From Plectrocnemia conspersa (taxonomy: Eukaryota > Arthropoda > Insecta > Trichoptera > Polycentropodidae), in assembly GCA_009617715.1 (NCBI GenBank), contig VTFK01000213.1, forward strand, positions 310,001 to 374,000: 64,000 nt of DNA, read 5' to 3'. The notes beneath the pieces are model-generated. The model searched no databases. It had not been told where the DNA came from and saw nothing but the letters and a program-made list of their open reading frames with translations. Below are positions 19,083 through 30,823 of this stretch, piece after piece; the first letter of the stretch is position 1; the number at the start of each line of letters is the position of its first letter. Both the position numbers and the translations under genes were made by a program.

Positions 19083-21209
19083 TACACCAAAAATATTTGA
19101 TGAAGCAACATCCCTATTATAATGTAACCGAGTACTTCAAAGTACCAACATTTAATGCGTCAGATTTTTATTTATTATTCTTAAATTTCATTTCTAAGTA
19201 TAGTGAATTAATTGTGTAACTGTAATTGATGTCGCTGAACATGTTATAGTGATTGATACAAATTTATCGCAGGTACAATAAAAATTGTACTGAATTTGCC
19301 TAATTGCATTTAACACGCCTCTTATGTATTCCCACATATATTTATATTCCCACAATTTTAAAAATGCGCGGTTACCCTAATCGCGAGCCATTGGCCTCTC
19401 GCTTCATCGCGTTTGGCATACAGAACCGCAGGACGAGACTACCTTAACACACATATAATAAAACCGGTGCTTTAGCCACAGCAGAGGTTCAATTCAAGTC
19501 CTGTTCAGACCTCGCACTTGCACCTTACATAAGCCGACAGGACCTCGACCATGATTTGCATTTGTAAAAGCGGACACAAAAGGTTCTTCCGAGAGCCAAA
19601 ACGTCATTTATTTTCAAAGAATCGAACGTAAAATCACTGCAAATTTCCTCACGAGTCACTATTACCATCAAATTGAGTAACGTGTTTTTTTATAACTCGA
19701 CTATTTCGCAATCGATTCATCATTAAAGTCGAATTGAATCGTCTCACGATTAGTTCTCGATATTAGACGCGAAGAAATCAAACGTAATTAAATAGATTAA
19801 ACGTTATTTAATATCATCAAGGTTGTATAAATATTTTATATTTTATGCATTTAGGTATAAATGTGTACAAGATACGTACGCAGTTGGAGAAAGTTTAAAT
19901 TGCAGAGTTATTAAAAGGCACTGAATGCACTTATAATATTTACGCCGGTATAACTTTCAAAAGTTCGATACGAGTCATTTCCGATTAAGTAATACCATCT
20001 ACCATTTTACAAATTATGGTATATATTATTACATTTAGTATATTATAATAATAACATTAAAGTGGCTTAGGAATTATATTTTTTATGGGTTGATGTTTGT
20101 AATTTAAATTAGCAATAATTATATGGCTAATGCTTCAATGAAAAAGAAATTTAATTTATATTAAATATAATTTAATATAATGAGTCATTATACTAACAAA
20201 AAAAAGCAAAGTTATGTGATTATTTTTAATAATAGTTTTATGATACTAATGCTTTTTATCGTTTTGTAGCATAATATATTTACAAGATAGCGTTAATTTG
20301 ATATTTTAAATTAAATAGAATATCAAATTCGTATCAATAATCATATTTCACTATATATATTTTATTTTTTCTATATCAGTAAAAAACACTAAATAATTTT
20401 TACAGTTGTAAAGGCAATTGTAATGCTATGATCTTAAAATTATACATCCAAAGAAATGATTCAAAGTAGTCGTTAAACTAGAAAATTGCCATTCAAATTA
20501 AATTTTAATATAACTAGCTGGCTATAAAAGCCGAACGAATTTGGAATAGAACAGTGAATATCAGGATATGTCTGGCAAATCCAGATGTTTAATAACTGAT
20601 AAAAATACAATATTAATTAATTTATATTTGGCATTACCTTGCGCTAAGTTTCAATTCAGATAGACATGTGATTAGGTTATATTTACATAAATAAGAAGAT
20701 AGCTTCTCAGTAAAAATAGATAAAGATCACTAAAAGGTAGCTACCGTAAAATATTATATTTTCTCTTAAAAATATGTTTATTTATTTACGCGATATATCG
20801 ATATATTGCATTCTGTTGTTTCGACCAATGAAAAATAAGCATTCAAATATAAAACAAAATGGCCGACAGTAACGTGACAACAGTTGTAATTAATTATTAT
20901 TTATAAATAAAATTTTGCTAAGCGACAATAATTTTCATTAATTCGTTATTTGACTGAATATAAATAATCGGATTGCAAATTAACTAGGTGTGTTATAACT
21001 ATGAAAATTAATTATATACATAATGTGTTGAGGATTAGAAGAACACATTGATTAAATTAGATAAACAATAATAAAACAAAATTCGTGATGAAATCTTCAA
21101 ATTTTGAATTCCTGGCGATGGCTCCGAGGCCGAAAAGTGAGTTATTCATTTTATAATACATAAACATTATTATTGATTCCGATTTAATGCACATACACGT
21201 TAGATTTAA
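19083..21209. other. Nothing recognised
   Basis: AT-rich sequence. A GC-richer patch around 19380-19560 has no supported identity. Confidence 0.45.
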
Positions 21210-21243
21210 ACGTTTAAAACGTACCTAGGTACGTTTTAAACGT
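21210..21243. repeat. Perfect 34-bp palindrome
   Basis: Half-site ACGTTTAAAACGTACCT, centred on CCTAGG with no spacer. It lies about 65 bp left of the hAT element at 21308. Function unknown. Confidence 0.8.
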
Positions 21244-21307
21244 GAACATGTAGTATATACTTAGTGCGTATGAAGATTGAGGTTAATGTCGATCAAACCG
21301 TATAAAT

Positions 21308-23293
21308 CAGTGATTCCCAAACTTTTTTGGCCCATGACACAGTAAAATAAATCAAGAATTTTTGCGACACACCTGTTTACACCAATGTATGAATTTCTAA
21401 GAAATGACGAAAAAATTGAATCAGAAATCAATTAATTAATTAACTCTTATTATCAATATAAATTATTTTTTAAAACACAGAAAGATATTCTTTATCAATG
21501 AGTTGGATGTGCTTGCTTTCGTGAGCAAATCAATTCGAATCGTGGTTCGAAATTTGATAAGCATGTACGCATTTCATCATCGATTCTCAGTAGCCTTTTT
21601 CTTTTTTTTTTTGACAGAATTTCAGTCAATGCTGAAAATCCGAACTCGCATAGCTAAGACGAAGAAAATGGTAAAAAGATTTAAACTGCTCTTAAGCTTA
21701 AAAAAGGATGTGATTTCTGTGAGGAAAGCCAAAATTTATCTAACTTCAGTTCGTCAAATTTCGATTTCAAAAAAATATCGTTGCGCAAATCAATCAGCTG
21801 CTCCTACTCATCGTTTATTAAATTAGTTGCTTTATTGTTTGCGAATGGATTTATTATTCACTCATATTCGTCGAGAGAGAGTGATGGAAAGTAATGCTGG
21901 AGAGCTTTTTGCAGTTCAGTGAGAGAAGCGAGAATTTGTGGTACAATTTTAAGCTTTGATTGGGATTCGTTGACTGTTGGAAAGCAATCGAAATCCCGTT
22001 TCAAGATCTTGGCCTTCCATCAAACGATTTCAATTTTGATGTTGTTGTGATGATATTCTCGACTGGTCTTTGCAGACAAATCCGAAAGAAATTGAACTTT
22101 TAACCACCAAATCACGTCATGGATATCAAATTCAAATCCGTGTTCTGCAACCTCAAGAAACGAAATAACTTCAACTCTGAGATGCACAAGCCGTTTCAAA
22201 ACTTTTCCTTTCGACAGCCATCGAGCTTCCGTATGAAAGAGCAGACATTTGTATTCGGAATCCATCGCATCGCATAGTTGACTGAAAATTTGAGACTGAA
22301 GTGGTCGAGACTTGATATAATTAACAACCTGGACGACTTGATTCAAAACAATTTGAAGATCTTGAGGCAAGGACTTTGATACGAGCGCTTCTCTATGAAT
22401 CATACAGTGAACACCAATTATAATCGAATTTTTTTGACGTGCCAGAGTTACAAATCCTCTTCTTTTTCCCAACATTGATGGGCATCCATCGGTGCAGATA
22501 CTCACGCAGTTATTCCAATTTAATTTGGACAGCTCAACGTTTTCATCCACTAACTCAAACATATCTTGTCCTCTCGTCGTACCTTTCAAATCTTTGCAAA
22601 ATATAAATTCATTGACAAATCTATTCTCTCTGATGTACCGAATAAAGGCGAGGACTTGAGCTTTTCCACTGATCAGTCAGTTGATTCATCCACTTGAAGA
22701 GACCAAAGTTTGTCAGATATTTCGAAATCCTCTCGAATTTGGTTTTGCAAGTCTGCTGACAAGTCTTCGATTCTCCGCGATATTGTGTTATTAGAAAATG
22801 GAACAGACTTGACTTTAGCTGCAGCTTCAGCTCCAAGCATGGTTTCTACAACTATCGCCAGTGGTGGGGCGATGACTTTTTCGGCTGTTGTGTGAGCTTT
22901 TTTATGTTGTGCGAGCAAATGTGCAACTGTGTAACTGGCAATGAGTCCTTTTTCCGGAAGCTTGATGAACGATGTCAACTTTTTTGATTGCCTGGTTTTT
23001 TGAGCCTCTAGATTTTCAAAGTAACTTCGCGGTTTATGCTTGAACGAGTGATGATTCAATTCTAAATGTCTCTTAAGTTTGCTTGGGACAAGAGACTCGT
23101 TGGATAACTTTGCGTTGCAAATCAAACAAAACGTAATGTCACCAGTTTCAGACTCTTGTCTTATAAAACCGAATTCAATGTAACTTTCCTGATACTTTTT
23201 TTAAATTTAAATATTTTTTGAAAATCTCGCGACACACTTTGGAATCTCTCGCGGCACACTTGTTTGTCGCGGCACATAGTTTGGGAATCACTG
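21308..23293 (-). mobile_element. Full-length hAT transposon, perfect 8-bp target duplication
   Basis: The 1986-bp element has 16-bp perfect terminal inverted repeats CAGTGATTCCCAAACT. It is flanked by GTATAAAT at 21300-21307 and 23294-23301. Subterminal GCGACAC/GCGGCAC motifs repeat at both ends. The minus strand encodes a ZBED5/SCAND3-like transposase, now broken. Intact termini and duplication indicate a relatively recent or well-preserved insertion despite the broken gene. Confidence 0.95.
21495..23190 (-). pseudogene. Broken hAT transposase (ZBED5/SCAND3-like)
   Basis: From the N-terminus: a BED-like zinc finger (FCLICNAKLSNE..KLKRHLELNH), then the catalytic-core region with LQVDESTD. 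A frameshift follows near 22675, after which the frame resumes through CTDGCPSMLGKRRGF and HCMIHREAL. Further stops lie between 22020 and 21495. The hAT C-terminal dimerisation block is still readable as HPFLSLRAV and LCEFGFSA, and the end is near RIDDEMRTCLS. All domains are present in order, but the frameshift and several stops mean no functional protein. The wild-type role would be cut-and-paste transposition. Confidence 0.88.
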
Positions 23294-23301
23294 GTATAAA
23301 T

Positions 23302-25510
23302 GCTAATTGTTACAGCAAAATAAATAAGGGTCCGGTATTCGCACACTCGCCAGCTTCGGTACCTCGTAATAAAAAATATTTTTTATTGTATCGACTATAA
23401 TAAAAATCTTAAACAACGATTATAATATAAATATAAATCATAATTTTAATTTGGAGTTCAAAACTTAAAATTAAATTTATTTTATATGAACAGTGTATCA
23501 GTCTTTATTTTAATCAAACACAATATTTTGTTAAATTAAAAATATTAAAAAACGATAAATTTATCATATTTATAAAATGATCATTGCTTTTTATTATCGT
23601 TTCAACCGTTTAATTTATAGAATTAAAATATTCATTCAAACTTATTATTACTGAACAATGTTATCCAAAAATCCATTTTGGAGTTTATTGCACATTGTCA
23701 GTATCATCATAACGGATCGTTTCCTTTGAGTTGAATAGTTGGTTCATATAAGGAAAACAGTCAAGTATTGCCTTTTGATGATGTCGGGGCGTTTACCTTT
23801 TGGTATTCCCACGTATTACCATTGTTTATGATTTACGATGTGCTTTATATGCATAAGATGCTTCAATTCATAAAGAAAGCGTCGCCGATTTTAATTGTAA
23901 TGTAGTTAATGTACTATAAAAGCGCAAGTAAATGTAATCAAGCTTTCAGTTAAATAATTTCTATGTAAAAAAATATAAAATTCTCAAAATATTAAATCAG
24001 TCCATAAATTGTCACAAGACTATTAAAACGAGATTTATTCCTATAATAAGGTATATCTGAGTTTAATGTTGACGATAGTTATCAGTATTTATCGTTTGAT
24101 TATGTTTTAACATTTCAAGGTGAATTAAGCCATACATTTTTTACAAAATAAACAAGATTCTATTTTTTAAATATTTGTAAAGGTTTAATATGTTTGTTAT
24201 CTTAATAAATATTTTTTATTGCTTCTACATTATGCCTGCAGAAATAATTTAATAATTTAGTCGTTTTGCAATTTTATATTATATATGTACATACTATATA
24301 GTGGCTCTTTGAAAACATTTCTGATAAGTTCTTGTACTAAAGAAATTCTCAATATCGATTTTTTATATTTTTAATGTTTGGATAATTCATGAATTGGTTA
24401 CAGGAAAGCATTGAAAACATTTTTAATACATTTGTACAGCAATTAAAAGATATGTGCTAGACTGCCATATAAAGCAATGGAAAACTTCTCATCAAGTCTC
24501 ATTATTGTACAGATACATTAGTCATCGTATACTTAAACGAAGAAAACATAATACGTAAGATTCTCCCATGCAATTATGCGTTACAGTAAAAGATTAATGT
24601 GTCCATGCAAATTCGTATGATACGCTAAGCTTTTGACGCCGAGCTTTCGATATCAATCTTTCATATAGACAAACGTCGCTTTGTATAATGCACAATACAC
24701 ATCTCTGAGATAAATCTCCCGTTGTGATTTAGTGGCTTTTGTGTTCAAATTTTGGCCCACATACACACACATTATGATTATACAAATTAGAGCCCATCTC
24801 GCGTGTCATCTCTGACTGGTGGGAAGTATGGTAATTTTATGGTTGGCAAAATCGGTTTTTTTTTTCGCTCATCGTGAACTTTGAAGTTGGCTAGGGAAAT
24901 GGCTAATGCATTTCTCTTACGCATTGTTCATTTATGAGTAAACACGGGTAATTGTCGGACCGGTAAATTTCCTGTCATAACTGAATGTTTGAATGCGCTT
25001 GCTTTGGCGATTCTTTCATTTTGGATTTTTATAAGTTTGTCAGAGGTCGATGACTTTTATTGTTATGTAATCGATGATTTTTGACAGTAATATTTTTTTG
25101 CATATAAGGAGTCAATTGTTAAAAAATAATATAAATATATGTATATAATATTACATTGACAAAATATCAATTCATATTGTGCATAGTTTGCGAACTAATA
25201 TTCAATAATAGTTAGCGGGATTATGTTTTGTTATTGTAAGTATTTGGAAAACATATGTTATTATATATATTTAAAAAAAATATGCATACTTTTAACTAAT
25301 TTATTTAAAATTTTAGCCTTAAATTATAACTACGATTTTTGGAAATAGAGATTTAGATTTTTTTTTGTATAAAAATCGATTTTCTGCAAAAAATGATAAT
25401 GATCTTATAATCGTTGGTGTATTTCGATTGTCATATATTTCATGTATGTTTAAAAATATCTATGCTGTTACTGTATTTTTATGTTACCATTGAAGGAATG
25501 AAATGAACAA
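23302..25510. other. Nothing recognised
   Basis: AT-rich. The stretch at about 24560-25080 is more complex in composition and includes ATGCAAAT at about 24605. No gene or repeat was identified. Confidence 0.4.
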
Positions 25511-27560
25511 AGCATTTATTTATTTATTTATTTATTTATTAAAATTATAACCATCGTGACCTGACAGGCAAACCTAATGCGTCACGATAGTCAAAAGTAC
25601 TAATACATCATAATACATACAAATATAAACAAGACAAAACAACAGACACAAATCACCTCAACAGGTGTGCATTGTCCCATACGAACTGAACCAAAACTCC
25701 ATAAGTGCAAGAGAAAATGTCAATATTACTATGGACAGAATTGATCAGATAAATAGCCTTGGCCAGAGAAGAGTTGGAAAGTGCTCCAGTTCTACACTTA
25801 ACAGGCAAGAATAGAGGACGCGACCGAGAACTATAACCACCTTCAGGAGCCCACATTTGAAGCTGCTCGAGCACTGAAGGATTGTCTACGATGCCCTTGA
25901 GCAATTTCCAGAAGTGTTTAATTACATAAACACTTCTGCGAGTCGACAAAGAAACGTATCCCAGGGCTCCCAAAATAAAAGCACTGGGAAACAAGAACGG
26001 ATAATACCCGTATTCCTTCAAGTATAAATATCGAAGAAATTTATGTTGTATTTTTTTTCCAGCTTCAATTCATTACATTGATTCATTACGCCTGGGATCC
26101 AAATGATGGAGCTAGTTTCTAGTATGCTGCGGACTAGAGTATCATAAAGAGTGCGCAATACTAAAGTATTCCTGAAGTAACGCGCATTTCTCAAGATAAA
26201 ACCGAGCATTTTTAAGGATTTTCTATGAGTCTCTGCAATGTGCTGGCTAAATTTCCAACGTTCTTCGAAAGTCACTCCTAAATCCTTAGTTGAAGAAAAC
26301 CTTTCCAGAAAATATCCGCCTAGATGGTATGAATATTTTGCCGGCGTTAAAGACCTTGAAAATGAAATGGTGTGACATTTCTTTACACTGAAAGGCAATT
26401 GGTTATAGCAAGCCCATTTCCATATAGAGTTGAGATCCTCCTGTAGGTCGAGGGAATTAGAAATCGAATGCATTTTCTTGTAAATTTTCAAGTCATCTGC
26501 ATATAATAAAAAATCTGAATGCTCTATTGCTGTGTCTATGTCATTAATGAACAATAAAAACAACAATGGACCCAAATTGGATCCTTGAGGTACTCCAGTA
26601 GAGGTCGTATATCGTTCTGAAAAAGAGTTATTATACTTGACGAATTGATATCTATTGGTCAAGTAATTTGAGAATAGATTTATGAGATCTTCAGAAAACC
26701 CGAAATTAGATAACTTTTTTACAAGTAAAGCATGGTTAACTTTATCAAATGCTTTTTCAAAATCTGTGTATACGACGTCTACTTGTACACCAGAGTCCAA
26801 TGATTTTGAAACATAGTTAGACAAAACCATTAGATTAGTGACAGTGGATCGAGATTTACGGAAACCATGTTGTTGGTCGAGAAGCATACACCTGCAATGA
26901 AAAATGTATTTATGCAAAACAATTTCAAATAATTTTGCAGGTGATGAGATCAAAGCTATTGGCCTGTAATTGTCAATCTGAGATTTGGGACCTTTTTTTA
27001 TGAATCGGAGTGACTTTTGAACATTTCCACAATTCTGGAAAACAAGAGGATCTCAAAATTAAATTAAATATAAATTTTAGAGGCTGTAAAATACCAGACT
27101 TGCATCCTTTCAGAATGTAGTCTGGAATAAAATCTGGTCCCGAGGTAAAAATGGACTTTAGTCTGCTAAATCCATATTCCATATCAACCAGACTAAAGGC
27201 TTTGATTGATAACAAAGATGACCATGAACGATGTGTCTCATCGTAATTAGAATTAAACTCTAAATGTGACCCATCATTATGGTATACGGTTTGAAAATAC
27301 CTAGCAAATCCATCTGCAATCTCTTCAGAACCTTCAAAATTGATGTTGTTCCAACTCATCGATGACAGTAAGGATTGGCCAACGCGTTTTGAGTTAACGA
27401 ATTTCCAAAATTTTTTCGGATCTAAAATTATCGACTTTTCAGTCTCCAATATAGTTCCGATGGCAATCGAAAATCATCAATTTTGCACGCGATCGCAGAG
27501 TACGAAATTCTTCATAGATGAGAGAATTTCGTGTTCGTTTCCAGATTTTTCCAGATTAAA
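25511..27560 (-). mobile_element. Jockey/CR1-like LINE, 5'-truncated, nearly complete RT ORF (copy 1)
   Basis: Reverse-strand copy. Its 3' end is an (AAAT)n tail (plus strand about 25511-25541), preceded by a conserved 3' hairpin (25549-25592). Upstream is RT coding sequence in three frame blocks: 27449-26973, 26953-26018 and 26021-25653. Motifs include QQHGFRKSRSTVTNL, VDVVYTDFEKAFDKVNH, STGVPQGSNLGPLLF and the catalytic FLLYADDLK. Frame breaks at about 26990 and 26045 fall in A-runs, and another lies near 27445 where coding similarity continues to about 27560. No endonuclease domain is present, so it is 5'-truncated. Confidence 0.9.
25549..25592 (-). repeat. LINE 3'-end hairpin, copy 1
   Basis: On the element strand, GACTATCGTGAC pairs with GTCACGATGGTT across a 20-nt loop, all 12 positions pairing if G-U is allowed. 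The loop can form an inner AGG/CCT stem. It is homologous to 32375-32418, with matching arm and loop lengths. Confidence 0.8.
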
Positions 27561-27662
27561 ATAATATGTGAGAAATGTTTTGCTCCGTTGCAGATAAATC
27601 TCCATTCACTTTATTTTTTAATAATAAAAAGCTGCTTAAGTTGAATTATATATCATGCTAGT

Positions 27663-27894
27663 CAGTGGCGTAGCTAGGATATGTGCCGCCCAGGGCGATC
27701 TTTAAAATTTCCGCCCCCCCCCATACATTTTTGAAGGGTCATAAAATCAGCATTTTTTAAAATATTTGGTTATTATTAAGCTCTTGTTATTCTTGTTATT
27801 AGTGCATTCAGGGTTAAGAACCACACTAGACGATCTCATCGCGAATATGCCGCCCCCAAGCAAGTGCCGCCCGGGGCGGCCCGCCCTCCGCCTA
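27663..27894. mobile_element. Small GC-rich hAT-like nonautonomous element with perfect 8-bp target duplication
   Basis: The 232-bp element begins CAGTGGCGTAGCTAGG and has GTGCCGCCC motifs near both ends. It is flanked by ATGCTAGT at 27655-27662 and 27895-27902. The right terminus has diverged from, or lost, the expected inverted copy of the left end. It is much richer in GC than its flanks. No coding capacity. Confidence 0.8.
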
Positions 27895-28560
27895 ATGCTA
27901 GTTTAATTATACAAATAAATTAAGCGTTGTTCATCAACTAAAATACAAATTACTTTTGTTAATTATTAGCACTTAACCTTATTAGTTTTATGTGAAGGCA
28001 TGCCCTTACATTTTATAATTTGAAATATTGATTGTATATGTCATACAAGTTATGAATATAATATACAATGATTAAACATTAAAAAAGCAAGCATAATAAT
28101 ATACATTTAGGATGTTCATAAAAAATATAAATTTAATCCATTTAATGTGGGAATAGGATAAAACATTACAAAAAGTAAATGCGCGTGTAAAATTATTTTT
28201 TCATACTTATTAATATATACGAAGAAAATAATTTTCTTCTCGTCTCTATTGTTATGAGATTCCCTCTACGCTCAACAATCAATTAAAAGTTCAAGTCCTT
28301 TTTCTCGTGGGAATGGAGATCGCTCAATTAATCAATTCTATCGCGTGTAATTTTACATTATGTATTAGCATTACTCCATATGGTCATTTTACGCTCACAT
28401 TTTCTTGGCAATTTGAACGTAATCGCCGTTCGTCTTTATAAGCCTGTTTTGATTATGATAGCATTAAAAATATGTGCATGCACCATTGAACATGATGAAA
28501 TTGTTTTTGTTGTGTTGCAACATCGTTGTTTTGTAACATCGTATTTTATTGTTGTTTCAG

Positions 28561-29391
28561 ATTGCTTTAAGAAAAATGCGACTGCGAACGAAACGAATCC
28601 GATAAATAAGTTCAAGATGCAGAACACCAACAAGGAGCACACCCCTACCAAATCCAAGAAGACGAACAAGAGGAGGAACTCGCGCAAGAAGTCGCTTTCG
28701 CCTTCCAATTCTACAGTGGGCCAAGCATTACCAAATGGAAACGCGACGAACAAATCCGAGTGCAAGAGGTCTCTTTCTGAGGGTTCCGTCAAGGCGAAGC
28801 ACAATAGAAAGAGCAACCTCAAGAGGACTCTGTCTCACCCCTCGACGGATAGTGCGCCGTTCAAAGATGAAGCGAAGAAAGAAGTAGTTTTAGATAGCAA
28901 CGAATCCGTCCGCGGCAGTCCTACGCCGCAAAACCCGTGCCAAAACAATGTGAATAATTGTGATATTACAAATAGTGCCTTAGAAAATAGTGATAAAAAT
29001 ATGGCTGTACCCGACGCGGGGGCTAGTGTGTCCAGTGTTAGTGTGAAAACCGAGACCGAGGAGGTCAAGAAGGTCGACAAGGGGATTGACGCTCCACCCT
29101 CGAATGCTAGCAGTCACAAAGATGCTATAGAAATATTGAACGAAGAGATCCAAGCGAGGTTCAAGGAAGGCATCAAGTCTTTCACGGACCAGTTGGCCGC
29201 CGCGGCCACGTTTAAACCAGGTTTTATAAACGCTGAATTAACGAGGATATTTCAAGAGCAAGCAAGGGAGCCAATGATTAAATTTGCCAGACAGCACATT
29301 TCCCAAGAGTTGGGCAATGAGCTGGAGAATCTTCCTGGTGCGGCTGTGAAGAAAGTTCCTGTCAAGAGAAGAAGACGCGTTTCTGAATTAG
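28561..29391 (+). CDS. First visible coding exon of a large acidic/serine-rich disordered protein
   Basis: The exon follows acceptor TTGTTTCAG at 28560 and ends with donor TTAG|GTGAGC after 29391 (phase 1). The likely start is ATG 28617 (MQNTNKEHTPTKSKKTNKRR), in good context; upstream bases would be 5' UTR. The N-terminus is strongly basic (KKTNKRRNSRKKS), with candidate basophilic-kinase sites (KRSLSEG, KRTLSHP). A more ordered segment follows (EILNEEIQARFKEGIKSFTD and HISQELGNELENLPG), then the basic patch VKRRRRVSEL, which could act as a nuclear signal. It joins in phase to the exon at 52856. I do not recognise the gene. The composition suggests a conserved insect protein with linear motifs. 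Other exons may lie in the large intron. Confidence 0.8.
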
Positions 29392-30154
29392 GTGAGCATT
29401 CCATCTATATATTTTTAATAATTTATCGCGTTAGATCAGTGGTTCTTATATATTTTGATGTCACACCTTTAACAATTCCACCCCAACTTTTGAATGAGTT
29501 TGCATTTTAAAGGCCATTCATTACTTCAAATTCTTAGCAAAATATTTTATAGAGCCTATCATTTAAAGTCAGATAATGATGAAAGTAAGAATATTTATTT
29601 AAATTAAATTAAGACCATTTTAAACTAACAGATTACAATAATTGTATTATTTTAATACACAAAAAAAATATTTGTATATATATATAAGAAGAGATTTTTA
29701 TGTTTCAAAAAATAGTTTGATATCTATTTTTTACAGCATTGAAGGTCTTTTTCTATTCAATAATTTGCTTATTAGTTTGTGAGAGTAACAGTAAGTCACA
29801 GAAAATATCTAATAAAGATCAAAAGTTGACTGCTTTGAAATTCGTTAATATTTGCATTAAATAAAAATCCAAAGGGCAAAGTCACTTTCTTTAGTTGATA
29901 TAAAATATTGGCATATCCATATCCAAAATTTTAGAATTTGTGACTTAGTATAACAGATATTTCAAGAAATTGTTGCTTTAGTTGCAAAAGGCTTAATCAG
30001 CGTTTATCGATTGTGTGCGATTTTTGTTAATTCTAAATGCTTATTAAGTTCCATGTTAGAATTTGCACTTAAAAAACTATGGATTTTCGATTCTGTATTT
30101 GCCATTGTATAATTTCTATAATATTTTTTTGATTGAGCTCACAATATTCATTGC

Positions 30155-30560
30155 AATGATACAGGAAACCCAAATGCGTCACAATAATAAAACATAAGCA
30201 ATACATTGTATTATTAAAATACACAACAAATATAAAGATCATTACAAAAAAATAAATAATAAGAAAGAGAAAAAAAACATGTAATATTAAAAGTATATTA
30301 TACAAACCACACCAGCTCCTCGTAGCTGATAATAAATAAAAATGTGTAATGCCAGCGAGCCGGATGGCGATAGGCATAGGTGAGTCGGCTAGGGCGCAAT
30401 TCCTGGCCTCTGGACGCGATCGTGATTCTCGCAGATGTTCCATCATATGACAAACCTTGTTGAAAGCTTTCTCTAAATCCGTATATACGTATATTCTCGC
30501 ATCAAAAGATTTTGTCACTGTTGTCGTGAAATATAGATACTCTTTTACTTGCTTAAAATA
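30155..30560 (-). mobile_element. Internally deleted LINE copy
   Basis: On the minus strand, VYTDLEKAFNKVCHM (RT domain) runs directly into EHLRESRSRPEARNCALADS (C-terminal region). In copy 2 these two segments lie several hundred bases apart. The junction is near 30440. The 3' end retains a diverged version of the family tail (AATGCGTCAC). Confidence 0.8.
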
Positions 30561-30823
30561 TGCAAGCATGGCTTAAATTTGAGTTTATTATTATTAAATT
30601 ATTACTCATTATTTCTTGGTTTGGTTGTGAAATTGAATTTTAAAATGATTCCTGTCATTTAAAATACAGTGACTACCAAAGTGACTTACATTAAACGCAG
30701 TTTTTTAATTGCAACAATAATTTATCATAATAAAATTGATGTTACTTACTCAAAAACTCTCACTACCAATTCCTATTTTATATAAATTTTTGACTTACAT
30801 AAGTATTACATAAGTATTGATTT

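Noticed and set aside
25511..25545. Possible CRISPR-like or satellite repeat (ATTT)n
   Set aside because: It is the simple-repeat tail of LINE copy 1 read on the opposite strand.
28436..29080. Long minus-strand frames opposite the 28.6-kb exon
   Set aside because: Antisense shadows of a well-supported plus-strand exon.
29434..29500. CAGTGGTTCTTATATATTTT resembling a hAT terminus after the donor at 29391
   Set aside because: No inverted partner and no 8-bp duplication found nearby.
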